From NCBI GenBank assembly GCA_027625915.1, contig JANTQA010000047.1, forward strand, positions 2,294,001 to 2,358,000: 64,000 nt of DNA, given 5' to 3'. The position numbers were made by a program, and so were the translations under genes. Below are positions 45,527 to 56,837 of the stretch, piece by piece. The stretch is from Anaeramoeba flamelloides. Lineage: Eukaryota > Metamonada > Anaeramoebidae. Position 1 is the stretch's first letter. Every line of letters starts with the position of its first letter. The notes under the pieces were generated by a model. It did no database searches. It was not told the DNA's origin and saw only the letters and a program-made list of their open reading frames with translations.

Positions 45527-48500
45527 ATGAGTAACAACCAAGAAGAATATAACTTTAATGGTGTACCTGTTTTATTTCCTTATAAAGCATATGAATCCCA
45601 ACAAACATTCATCAAGAAATTGATCGAAACATTACAAAAAGGAACAAATGCATTACTTGAGTCCCCGACTGGCACTGGTAAAACGCTATCGCTTTTGTGT
45701 GGTGTGCTAAGTTGGAGAAGGCGAGTTTGTGAGTATTTGAAATCCTATGGCAGCCAGAACATGAAGCAAATGCATGTTTCTGTTGGCAAAATTGCTAACA
45801 AAGTTCGATCGCCGCCTCGAATCATTTACACCTCAAGGACGCATTCACAGCTATCGCAGGTTGTGTCTGAATTAAGAAAAACGCAATATTCAAAAGAAGT
45901 TTTAACAACCATTTTGGCTTCAAGAGAGCATTTGTGTATCAACCCAATTGCTAAAAGAAGCAGTTCGCGGTATATGATGGATGCCATGTGTTATGGTCTT
46001 CGAAGAAGAAGGCGATGTAAATATTATGAGCTGTTTGAGTCCGAAAATTTCAACAAGGAAAAGAAAATTGGAAAGGAAAAAGACAAACCGCATCATCGGT
46101 TTGAGCAAGAGCCCGTAAAGATCCAAGAAAAAGAAAATAATACATTTTATGAAAGGATCTTGAATAATAAAAAGGTAATGGACATTGAGGATTTATTGAA
46201 ATATGGAATCAAGAATAATGTGTGCCCGTTCTACTTTTCAAGAAGAAGACAAACAGATGCAGATTTGATATTAAGTCCTTTCAATTATGTCACTTCAAAG
46301 CAAATCCGAAAGGCGCTTCAGCTGGATTTAAGTGATTCAATTTTAATCTTTGATGAGTCACATAATTTAGATCAAATCTTTTGCCAGTCTTCGTCGCTGT
46401 CTCTCACACACCACCATTTCAAGCTCTGCAAAAATGAATTAAAAACATGCTTAAAAATGATGGGCTTAAACGATGGCAATAATAACGAGAATAATTTTGA
46501 TTTGGATTGGAAAAATAAGCAAGCCAATGGCGTTGGCTTTAACCCCTTTCTAAACAACAGATTCTCAATGAGCCAAAGCGTCGGTAAGAATAGCAAAAGC
46601 AAAAGTAAAAGCAATCGAGACGAGAATGAGAATGGGAATGATTTAAATCCAAACGAAGTCAAGGACTTATTATCAAATCTGAAGGATCTTAAAAAATCAA
46701 TTCAAAACAGTTACCAAGGAGTTTCTGAAATTACAAAAACAGGAGACTTTTTGATTAAAATGCTCAACAAGACCATCAATTTGGAAACAATTTCGAAGCA
46801 AATTGAATTGATTGAAAAAATAATCCGATATATTTCGCGTGACGAAATCAATGATCACGAGTCCAATTCACTAAATTCAAAAAAATTTGAAAAATATGGG
46901 CGAGGATTAAATAAATTATCTGAATTTTTCGCAACATTTTTTAATGAAAGCAATTTGAATGTGAAAAAGGAATTTAATAATAACCCATTGCCCATCTACA
47001 AATCAGATTATCGTGTTCATATAACTTGGCAAAAGAAATTTTCGAATGATAACAACTTTAAAGGTGGGTGGAAAGGAAGCAATTACAATAATCAAAGAAA
47101 TTATAATAATCGGAATAATTATAATAATCGAAATAATTATAACAATCAAAACAACTCTCGGGGCTATAATAATAAAAATAATTATCGCAACTATAATAGC
47201 AACAATAGATATAATAATTTTAAAAGCAATTCCAATTCAAATTCTGATTTATTTGATAAAAAATTATTTAATTTGGATTTTTGGTGTTTTAATCCAAGCA
47301 TTACAATGAAAAATATTCGTAATGAGTTTCCACAATCGATCATTTTGACTAGTGGCACCCTCCAGCCAATGAATATGTTTGAATTAGAATTCCAAATGCC
47401 ATTCCCAATCAAGCTATCAAACAAACATGTTGTGAATGTTCAAGAACAAGTATTTTTTGGGATTGTTAAAAAGGGCGAAAATCAAATTTCATTAAATTCA
47501 TCGTATGATAATCGTACAAACCAAAATTATTTATCCTCGATGGGGGAATCCATTTCCCAGATTTGTAAAATTCTATCTGATAGTGTAAATAAAGGCAACA
47601 ATAGCAATTATTTGTATGGATCCAGATATGGCGGGGGTGGGGTATTATGCTTTTTCCCAAGCTTTAATTTAATGAATACGTGCATTACATTTTGGAATAA
47701 TTCTGGACACATTAATAAAATTTCTCAATATAAAACACCAATTATTGAGCCCAAATCGAATTCTCAATTAAAGGAACAATTGTCAAAATTTGAAAAACTA
47801 AACAAAAAAAAAGGTGCAATATTTTTTGCTGTTTCGCGAGGGAAGGTAAGTGAAGGTGTTGATTTTAGTGACGACAATGGAAGAGTTGTAATTCTGACAG
47901 GCATTCCCTTTGCGGCCAAAAACGACCCGAAAATTAAAAGTAAAAAGGAGTATTTAAATACCAAAAGAATCACTGATCAGAAATCAAAATCGCAATTTTC
48001 AAATGCCCCGCGGTTAAATGGTAACCAGTGGTATTGCCAAGAAGCTTTAAAGGCGTGTAACCAGGCAATTGGCAGGATAATTCGACATAAAAATGATTAT
48101 GGTGCAATAATTTTATTAGATGAAAGGTTTGTAAGAAATACGCACAATCTCTCAAATTGGCTCAAGCCTTCTTTAAAAGTTTATAATTCCTTTGATAATT
48201 TAAAGCGTAATTTATCTCATTTTTTTAAGAATATTAGTTTGAAATCAAAGCAAAATAATAATAACCAATTAGTCATAAAAAAGGAGCCAAAAAGGCAATC
48301 TAATAATTTAACCAATATTAGTGGAATTTTTAATACAAATGATAACCCCTCTCAACTTTCTCAATCAATATTTAAAAACTATACCAATCTACAAATATTG
48401 AATAATCATCCTAATAATCAAGTAAATAAGAAAACAAATGTCCAATTGAAACAACCAAAATTATTTAACCATCTCCAATCTTTTATCCCAGAAAATAATA

Positions 48501-49105
48501 AAAAGAGTAACCATGGCAGTGGCGGTGGCGGTAATGGGTTCAATAATAAAACCAGTAATCGTTCTAATGTTAATCCCAAAATTAAATATTATCAAGAAAA
48601 AAAGAAAAGGATGTTAACAAATTTAGCGAACACAAAAAATCTTAAGGATAGAGTATTCGATCCGAGAACAAATGAAAATAAAACACTACAAAATAAAATA
48701 AACATTAATTCAAAATTAAAATCATTTAAAAATTCAACAATCGAAGATTTGTCTCGCAAAAGAAAACAAAGAAATGTTGAAATTGAAAAGGAAAGGGAGA
48801 AAGAAAGGGAAAAAAAAACACAGAACCAACAAAAAAGGAAAAGAGTTTCACAACAATTCATAATAATAGCAAAAAAGAATCTTGATAAATCCATATTTAA
48901 TTTATTTTGTAAAAATTTAATGGAAATAAATAAATTCCAACAGCAAAAAAATAAAGAGAAGGTAATAGAAGGCTGGTTAAAAATGAAGAATTTTATTAAA
49001 AAATATTTTTTTCAAATGGAAAAAAATAGATTTTTGATCAAACCCTTTCGTCATTTTGTTCCTCCTAATTTTCAATATTTATTTAAGGATATCGATGATT
49101 GGTAA
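45527..49105 (+). CDS. RTEL1-type DNA helicase (XPD-like, Fe-S, SF2)
   Basis: One uninterrupted 1,192-codon frame. RTEL1 is a 5'-3' helicase that dismantles D-loops and telomeric T-loops. Visible: FPYKAYESQ at the N-terminus, Walker A ESPTGTGKT (Lys52) and TSRTHSQLSQV. Four Fe-S cysteines are at 137, 155, 164 and 233 (spacing 18, 9, 69; human RTEL1 18, 9, 35). Motif II is DESH (276-279) instead of DEAH. Then come LTSGTLQPM, VSRGKVSEGVDFSD, and motif VI QAIGRIIRH. The order and wording (for example DIEDLLKYGIKNNVCPFYFS) fit RTEL1 better than FANCJ or DDX11. An Asn/Tyr-rich insertion at about 510-580 interrupts the core before WCFNPSITMKN. The C-terminal FLIKPFRHFVPPNFQYLFKDI resembles the harmonin-N-like module of RTEL1. 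No RING motif is seen. The start is the first ATG after A/C-rich leader DNA. Confidence 0.92.
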   Translation: MSNNQEEYNFNGVPVLFPYKAYESQQTFIKKLIETLQKGTNALLESPTGTGKTLSLLCGVLSWRRRVCEYLKSYGSQNMKQMHVSVGKIANKVRSPPRIIYTSRTHSQLSQVVSELRKTQYSKEVLTTILASREHLCINPIAKRSSSRYMMDAMCYGLRRRRRCKYYELFESENFNKEKKIGKEKDKPHHRFEQEPVKIQEKENNTFYERILNNKKVMDIEDLLKYGIKNNVCPFYFSRRRQTDADLILSPFNYVTSKQIRKALQLDLSDSILIFDESHNLDQIFCQSSSLSLTHHHFKLCKNELKTCLKMMGLNDGNNNENNFDLDWKNKQANGVGFNPFLNNRFSMSQSVGKNSKSKSKSNRDENENGNDLNPNEVKDLLSNLKDLKKSIQNSYQGVSEITKTGDFLIKMLNKTINLETISKQIELIEKIIRYISRDEINDHESNSLNSKKFEKYGRGLNKLSEFFATFFNESNLNVKKEFNNNPLPIYKSDYRVHITWQKKFSNDNNFKGGWKGSNYNNQRNYNNRNNYNNRNNYNNQNNSRGYNNKNNYRNYNSNNRYNNFKSNSNSNSDLFDKKLFNLDFWCFNPSITMKNIRNEFPQSIILTSGTLQPMNMFELEFQMPFPIKLSNKHVVNVQEQVFFGIVKKGENQISLNSSYDNRTNQNYLSSMGESISQICKILSDSVNKGNNSNYLYGSRYGGGGVLCFFPSFNLMNTCITFWNNSGHINKISQYKTPIIEPKSNSQLKEQLSKFEKLNKKKGAIFFAVSRGKVSEGVDFSDDNGRVVILTGIPFAAKNDPKIKSKKEYLNTKRITDQKSKSQFSNAPRLNGNQWYCQEALKACNQAIGRIIRHKNDYGAIILLDERFVRNTHNLSNWLKPSLKVYNSFDNLKRNLSHFFKNISLKSKQNNNNQLVIKKEPKRQSNNLTNISGIFNTNDNPSQLSQSIFKNYTNLQILNNHPNNQVNKKTNVQLKQPKLFNHLQSFIPENNKKSNHGSGGGGNGFNNKTSNRSNVNPKIKYYQEKKKRMLTNLANTKNLKDRVFDPRTNENKTLQNKININSKLKSFKNSTIEDLSRKRKQRNVEIEKEREKEREKKTQNQQKRKRVSQQFIIIAKKNLDKSIFNLFCKNLMEINKFQQQKNKEKVIEGWLKMKNFIKKYFFQMEKNRFLIKPFRHFVPPNFQYLFKDIDDW
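47056..47250 (+). repeat. Asn/Tyr-codon repeat inside RTEL1
   Basis: AAT-AAT-TAT-type codons make a low-complexity Asn/Tyr-rich insert within the helicase core, between the conserved VHITW and WCFNP blocks. It is in frame. Such inserts are common in AT-rich protists and usually loop out of the fold. Confidence 0.85.
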
Positions 49106-50109
49106 TAGTTATTTTTTTTTCTTTTTTTTTTTTTTTTCTTCTTCTTTTCTCTTGCTTCCATTTTTTTCTTTTGGTTATTTAATTTTCTATTTTTTAAAAA
49201 TAAATATGATTTCATAATAATTTATTAATCCTTAGATATATGTATGTATTTAAATGTTTATGTATGTATGTATTATTAATAAGAAGAATAAGAATCGTTG
49301 AAATTTAATTCTTATCAAAAGAATAGAATAAATAAATAGACTTTAAAAAATGTTTTTGTTTGATCATTTGAATTTTTTTACATCTCTTTTGAAAAAAAAA
49401 ATCTTACGATTAGTATTGGGAAAGTGTAGATTTCACTCTAGTTATATATATATTTAGATCCCCTTTTAAAAAAAAAAAAGTGTAAAAATGATAAATTTGA
49501 TGATTATTAATTAAAGAAATAATTTATAAACTGTCTTGGTTTGGAATTAATTTATTGTGTTTTACTTTTTATTTTTCTTTTTTCTTTTCAATTTTTTGTT
49601 TTTTAATCAAAAAGGAAATACAGGTGTGCGTTTAGGCTTGAATACTTGTGAAATCTATTGTATTACGCTTAAATTGCTAGTAAGGAAATTTAAGTAAAAA
49701 AGCATTCAGGGTGCAATTTATAATTTTTCAATAATAATAATTTATGGGGATTTATTTCTTTTATTGTATTTTGAGATATTAATGTATTATTTTAAAAGGA
49801 AAGAAACACCGATAAAAAGATATCAATATTTTTTTAATATTTCTTTTTGATTATAAAAGAAATTTCAAAATTTTGGATTCAGTTACAAATGTTAAAGAAT
49901 AGGACTACTCCATTTTTCATGTAATTTGAAAACAATTTTGCTTATAATAAACAATTTTTTCCATTTTTGTCTTTTCTTTAATGTTTTGCATTTACCATTA
50001 CCAATTACATAAATCTTTTTCGTTTGATTGGTCGTTTTTTTACACTGGTTGATTAAAGCAAAGTTTAGTTTGGTTAAATAACCTCTTTTTGAGTCAAATA
50101 TGCCAGTAT

Positions 50110-50454
50110 TATTTGAGAAATAGAACAAATTTGATGAGTTTAATTCATTATTCTTTTCAAACAAAAATTTTCAATTTGTAAATCTGATCATTTTTTTTTA
50201 TTCAATTTTTTTTTTTTGTTATTTGATTTTTTTTCAAAAAGTCTGTATTTCTTTTTTCTTTTTTATATTGAAAGGAGAATTTGAAAAAAAAAAAAGTTTA
50301 CCACTCCAAATCTACTTTAAGACATTTGTGGCTTTGTAATTTCTTATTAAAAATCAATAAACTTAGTATTAACAAATCTTATTGTTCACAATTTTAATTT
50401 TCCAAAAGAAATTGAGAAATTTTGTACAGGAAGTTCCTATAAAAGAAGTACAAA

Positions 50455-50489
<35 letters not shown>

Positions 50490-50700
50490 ATTATTATTTT
50501 GGAAATTTATTGTTTTTCCGGGTATTTATTTTATGAATATCAATTATCATCTGGAGTTTATAATTTCTCTTATTTCTAAACAATCTTATATTTAGTTGAT
50601 TCTTGAAAAAAAAATGAATCAATTTTTCATTTTTGGCTCGGGCTTTGGAGTGAAATTGAGTTTTGTATACTTATATGGAATAATTTGATTATTTCTAACC
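50110..50700 (-). repeat. Dispersed repeat, LINE-associated
   Basis: Aligns with 1240-1760 in the same orientation (shared GATGAGTTTAATTC, AAGAAATTGAGAA and ATTTCTAAACAA blocks). It also forms an inverted pair with 51470-51900, with the GTACAGGAAGTTCC block at about 50425 and its complement at about 51650. Confidence 0.55.
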
Positions 50701-51029
50701 TTTTAATCTATCAATTCTAGTTGGTCGTATCTAAACTTTTGACAGATCAAAAATTGTTTGTGAAATTTCAACAAATATTACAATATAATTTTTTGTTCTA
50801 CTATTAAAAAAATTTTGATCAATAGATTTTTATTTTCTTATTTTTATGGTTACCATTTCTCTTCTTAATGGAACAACACCAGAATTCATCTAATATAAAT
50901 TTTTTATTTGATAATTATAATTTTGAAAGTTATATGATAATAGTTGACATATAAAAGCTTGAAATAATTTAATTTTTGAATTATTATTAGATAATCATTA
51001 TTAAATAATTATTTATTTCTTTATAGATT

Positions 51030-51260
51030 TCTTTAAAATTATTTAAAATTATAAAATATAGATATAATTTTATCTAAATAAATGCCCCAATATTTATTTT
51101 TTTTATAAATCTTTTGATATACCTTTTAATTTTTAGAATTTTTAGATATAACCTAAATAGTTATCCAATTATGATCTATATTTCAATTGCTTTTCTCACT
51201 TTTCTTTTTTTATTTTTGAAATTAAAATTAAATTATCATTGCACAAATAGCCAATTATTT
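51030..51260 (-). mobile_element. Decayed LINE reverse-transcriptase fragment, second copy
   Basis: Aligns with 9925-10145 in the same orientation (shared AAATTTTATCTAAAT-like and CTTTTGATA blocks). The minus-strand translation retains only traces of the palm box and of the later K-K-x-L/I-G block, with many stops. More decayed than the 9.9 kb copy. Confidence 0.5.
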
Positions 51261-51469
51261 AAAAAAGAAATAAAATGTTTTATTGTATTTAAGTGGATTG
51301 GTAATAAAAATTATTTGGGATTTAACAAAGTCTTTCCTTGATACTTTTTAATTGATTTTTTTACAAATATTTATCTTAAAGTATAATTTATTTTTTTCTT
51401 TTTTTGAATTATTTAACTAATTTAATCCAATAAAAAAAAAAAATGTGAAACAATCATTCTAAACCCCAT

Positions 51470-51960
51470 TTCACTCAAAATACCAAGTCAAAAAAGTAAA
51501 ATAACTTATTTTTAAGAATCAACCAAACTACGATTGTTTATAAATAAGAGAAATAATAAAAAGTGGTTTAGAGTTGAGATTCCTAAAAGAGATATCTTGA
51601 AAAAAACCTTAAAATTTAGCAAATAATAACTTTTGGGGCACTTTAATTGGAACTTCCTGTACAAAATTCTCAATTTCTTTAGAAAATTAAAATTGTTGAT
51701 AATAAGATTTTTTTAATATTAAATGTATTGATAATTTACAATGAAACACAAAGTAACTTTTTTCTTTATGTTAATTTGGAGTTTTCAAACATTTTTTTTT
51801 TCAAATTAACTAAAAAAAAAAAAAAAAAAAAGAATAAAGAAAAAGGATAAAAAAAAATGGGAATCATTGCCTCAACCTTTGAATGACAATAAAAAAACTT
51901 CAAATATTGTTGTAATAATAAATTTTAAAAAAAAAAATGAAGAGTATTCAACGACAATTA
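51470..51960 (+). repeat. Inverted copy of the LINE-associated repeat
   Basis: The reverse complement of this stretch aligns with 50190-50650, giving a wide inverted repeat with an approximately 1 kb spacer. The best-matching block is around 51645-51700. A poly-A tract at about 51811-51831 belongs to it. Confidence 0.5.
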
Positions 51961-52536
51961 ATTTTTTCAATCTTCCTCAAAATTCTCAATTAATCTATTC
52001 TAAACATATAAAAAGACCGAGTTTTTAAAAACTACCAAAAAAATATACACCAAAAACCTAAAAAAAAAAGTATATCATAATTTTTGAAATGATCAATCTA
52101 GATTTTTATATTAAACTTTCATTAAAAAAAAGTAAGATTTTTTGTTGAGAATCAATATATTCAATTCAAAAGGCATTAGATAGTCTCAATTTTCTTTATG
52201 ATTATTTATCTTTACCCAAGATATTTTTTTTTTTTCACTGTACCGTTCTCAAAAAAGAAAGTTTTTTAAAAAAAAGAAAAATTTGATGAAAATAGAAACC
52301 AAAAGAAAAAGTAATTGAAATTGAAGATAAAAAAGAAAAAGAAAAATAAAAAAAATCAAAAAAAAAAAAAAAATAATTTAAAAAATGAATAATTTAATTA
52401 GAACTTTAATGTTAATAAAATCTTTGATTAAAAAAAAAAATGAAAATAAAAAATAATTAATAAAGTAACAAAACAAAAATAAAGCAATTTTAAAAGAACA
52501 ACTCATCAAAATCAAATTCAAAAATCGTTCAAGATA

Positions 52537-54976
52537 TTAATTGAAAAGTAAAAACAAAGAAAATAATAATAATAAGGAGCTAACAAATACTCCTCGCGCA
52601 CCGTCTGTAGTTGAATCAGAGGAAGTAAATTTTTTAACGACATCAAAACGGAAACTCGCTGTTTCTGAATTCTCTTCACAGTCATCGCGAACGACGAATT
52701 TAATATTAATTTTTCCTGTGTCATCTTGAGCTGTACCGGAGAAAGTTTCTGTCTCAGAATCCCATATTAGCCACTCTGGGAGTGGTGTATCGTCGTCTAA
52801 GGTTACTGTATATTCTAATTGCTGGTCTTCTGGGTCTTCAAAGTCGTCTTTATCAAAGGTATAAGAAAAATCTTTGCCTACCAAAATTTCCTTTGATCCG
52901 AGTTTCTCGATTGTAGGGGCCTTGTTTTGTTTTGTTAAGGTGAATACATCAAAGTCTGAACCGATATTATTTTGGCCAACGACCTTAATATTCCAAGATT
53001 CTTCACAACCGGATGGAACCTGGCCCGAGAATTCACGGGATCCTGAAACGAATTGCATCCATTCTGGGAGCGCGCTGCCGTCTTCCAAAGTGGCTGTATA
53101 TGAAATTGCAATCCCTGAAAAGGTATTTTCTGGGAAGGCATATGCCCAATCCTGATCATTGGCTTTGGCATTTTGATTAGCTATAGGGTTTTCAAGTTCT
53201 GGGGCATCTGAGGCGATTCCGAAATCGAAAACATCGGAGACGGCATTATCGCAATCATCTGTGGCTGTCACTTTGATGTTCCACTCATCATTGACATCGG
53301 GTGTTGTACCTTTAAAGTTCAGAGAAGAGGCCGTAAACGTGATCCAATCTGGAAGTGGATCGCCGTTTTCAAGGGTGGCTGTGTACGTCAATGTTTGTTG
53401 CTCGGGGTCCTCGAATGTGTCCTGTGGGAGGGTAAAATCAAACGCGGTGTTTTTGTTGTATGACTTGTTATCGATGTGGGTTTTGACTGTTGGATTTTCG
53501 TTGACAACATCAAGGTCAAAGGTGGACGATACGTCATTGCATCCGTCGCTGGCGGTGACCCTGATCTCATAGGAAACTTTCTCACAAGTCTTTGGTGGTG
53601 TTCCGCTGAACTTTCTTTGGTTTGAATTGAATGATAGCCACGATGGCAGGCTTTCGTCGTTAGATTGCTTGGCTGTGAACGTTAATTGCACCTCTTCGGG
53701 GTCAACAAAAATGTCATTTTCAAAGACATAAGTGAAATATTTCTGGCTATTCGCCGTTTGATCTTCGAGATCGTTGCCGCTAGAGAGCTCTGGTGGATCG
53801 TTGCTTACGGTGAATTTGAAAAGGTCTTCGACAGTATTTGACGAGCAACCGTCATGGGCCTTAAGACTAATGTCAAAGCTTTCTCCGCAGTTACTACTTG
53901 GGGTAGTTCCCGTGTATGTCATTGCATTCGAATTCAATGTTAACCAACTTGGCAAGTTGGCGCCACTCTGTTGCTTAGATGAAAGGGTTAGGGATGCTCC
54001 TTCGGCGTCATTGAATGTGTCACTTAGATCAATTGAAAATTCTGTGTTAACCTCCATCGCTTGATCTGCTACAGGGTTTTTAACTGTTGGCTTTGCGTTG
54101 GTAACTGTCAGATCAAAGGTGCCGTCGGCAGTGCCACCGCAGTTGGTTGCAGTTACTTTGATGGTATAGGTGGCGGGGCAGTTGTCACTAACCTTTCCTG
54201 AAAAGGTTCTTGTGCTGGAGCTCAATGAGATAGTTCCTGGTAGGCTTTGTCCATTGGATTGCTTGGCGCTATATTCAATATTGGATCCGCTAAACGCATT
54301 GGATGCAAATTGGTAGTCCAAATTATCATTGATGTTGATCGTTTGATCCTTAAGTGTGTTGGCGCTATAAACAGGTTTACTGTCTGAACAACCACTACAA
54401 TCATTGCTATCATCGCCATCATTGCATACGCACACTCCAGATGATTTACACGTTCCTTTACCATTACAGTCAAATGTTGGATCACAATTATTGGTAATAT
54501 AATTCGTATTTCCGCAGATGTTATCTGATAAAAATCCATCGGATGTTACTAAATCTTGTCCTTCGGGATATCTCCATATGTCTCCGTTTGAATCTTTAAC
54601 CATGAAAAAGTATCTGTCGCATGATGTAGGCTTGGTCATGCTATATGTATACGTTCCCTTACTTATTTTGCTCAATTGATATGTATTCCATGTAGATTGC
54701 CCATTTTTTAAATGATTTACATATGCCCATATTGGCTCTGAGCCTGGAGAGTTGGGTTCATAATAATTAAGAATGAAAAAAAAGGTATTCGAATTCTCAA
54801 CAATATGCGCTGCTGAAGCAACAGGATGATCTGGTTCACTCCAATCTGATCTCGAACCATAACTTTCGGTATAATAATTTTTATATGTGGCAGCGTCTAT
54901 TTTTTTTTTTTTTTATGATTTTAATTAAGAATCAAATTAAAATGAATTAAGATTAAATCAATTGTAAACACACAAA

Positions 54977-55011
<35 letters not shown>

Positions 55012-56790
55012 TTTCATTTTTTGTATAAAGAAAATTGATTGTGTATATTTATTATTTAAAACTATATGGAAGAGGCCCCTTCCGCCTTATTTTATTATTC
55101 TGTTTTTTTAAGTGTTGTTTTGGTTAATTAAATAAATTTTCATTTGTCAACAATTTTCTAAAGTTTCGATTTTGATGTAAACTTTGTTTTGGTCAAAAAG
55201 TAAACCAAAAAAATTTCCAAATATCAATTATTTTTCTAGAATTGATCCTTGTACAAATAAAAGAATAAATAAGTAAAATAATGTATATCAAAGAATAGTT
55301 GATATCCATATGAAGTAAAACCAAGAAATCAATTCATTTTCTTCAAAATTGAAAAATTACAATTCTTATGGATCCTATTGAGTAAAAAAAAAAAAAAAAA
55401 TGTTAATTTTAATCTTCAATTGAAGATCCAAAGAAAATTCCAATAGAAATCAATATCATTTCTCAACAACCAATTCCACCATTTCAATAACATTAGAATA
55501 ACAAGTTTTTACCTTTGTGAATATAGATCTTGCCAGAAAAAAAAAATTTATAAAACGATTATTTCTCAAAAAAAAAATAAAAAATAGAAAAAAGTAAAAT
55601 GAAAAAAAAATGAGCTATCACAGTGCGATGTCTTTTGGATATACTCAGTTAGCACTTTTTTTGATATTATTTATATGTATCAAGAGTGATAAATTTGGAT
55701 CCTGTGTACTAAGAGGTGTGATATAAATGTGATAACTTAGCACTTGTGATATAATTTTATCACAGTAAAATTTTTATTAGGGATTGTTTAAAAAATGGTT
55801 TGTATCCTTCTTATATGTCAGTTATTTATTAAAATTTAGTGAAAGCCATCGTTTTGTCCAAAAAAAGTGCTTTTCAATTAGTTTTTTCATTTTTTAGAAT
55901 ATTTTGAGGTGTGTTATTTGGAATATATTACAATGGGCACTGATTCAATCAGTATTAATATTAAACTTAATTTTATATTAACGGTTTTTGAATAGATCCA
56001 CTAACGAAGAGAATATTATATAAAACCCAAAACAAAATACCACAATTTTTTGGAAATACCTTATGAATATTACTTCATTCATTTATATTGGTTCACTAAT
56101 AACTTTCTTATCATAAAAATATTAATTTGATATTATAGCCTCTCCTAAATTTGTTGTTTTTTTTTTCTAAAAATTAATTTACTATTAAAAAAAAAAATAA
56201 ATAAAAAAATAAAATTTACCATTATTAGCAACACCATTACCAACCTCGACAAAATTTTCGCTCATTGTATTATTCCTATGACCAATTGTACTTAGACTAC
56301 TATCTGGATCACAATCGTCCCAATCACCGCTTTCGCAAACTAAATTTTTTACAAATTGGATTGCATTATTGTAAGGATAATAACATGCAATGCTTTCACC
56401 AACAGCGTTCCAAGAATAACCTAATTTATAATTTTTTTTTTTTTTTTTTTTTATTATTATTATTATTATTTTTTTGTTTTTTTCAATAATAAAAAATAGC
56501 GTTAATTTAAAATTATCAATTTTTTAATAATAGTACTTTATACATTTCAGAAATTATCTGTTACATAATTTATTATGTTTGGTCGTTAAATTCAATTCTT
56601 GTTTTTAATAATTGAAATTGAGATTTTTAGAAATCAAAATGTTTTGCAAAAATTTCATATTGAAAAGGATATAAATATATAATATTTACTGGTATTTAAT
56701 TCTGAAAGAAAATAATTTTATTTATCATATTTATTTCAAAATTTATTTACAAAAATAATGTTTCTTTTAAGTTTAAAAAGTTTCTTTTTT

Positions 56791-56837
<47 letters not shown>

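Larger units (their letters stand above)
49106..52536. other. Gene-free convergent interval with LINE-type remnants
   Basis: Lies between the 3' ends of RTEL1 (+) and the CAP gene (-). It contains an (AT)n run (50459-50484), a minus-strand LINE remnant (about 50110-51260) and an opposite-orientation repeat arm (about 51470-51960). The minus-strand frame 49892-50164 (90 codons) overlaps this remnant and is unassigned. Confidence 0.55.

Noticed and set aside
55613-55778. Possible palindromic element with TATCACAG-type ends
   Set aside because: The two ends pair for only a few bases and no second copy was seen.
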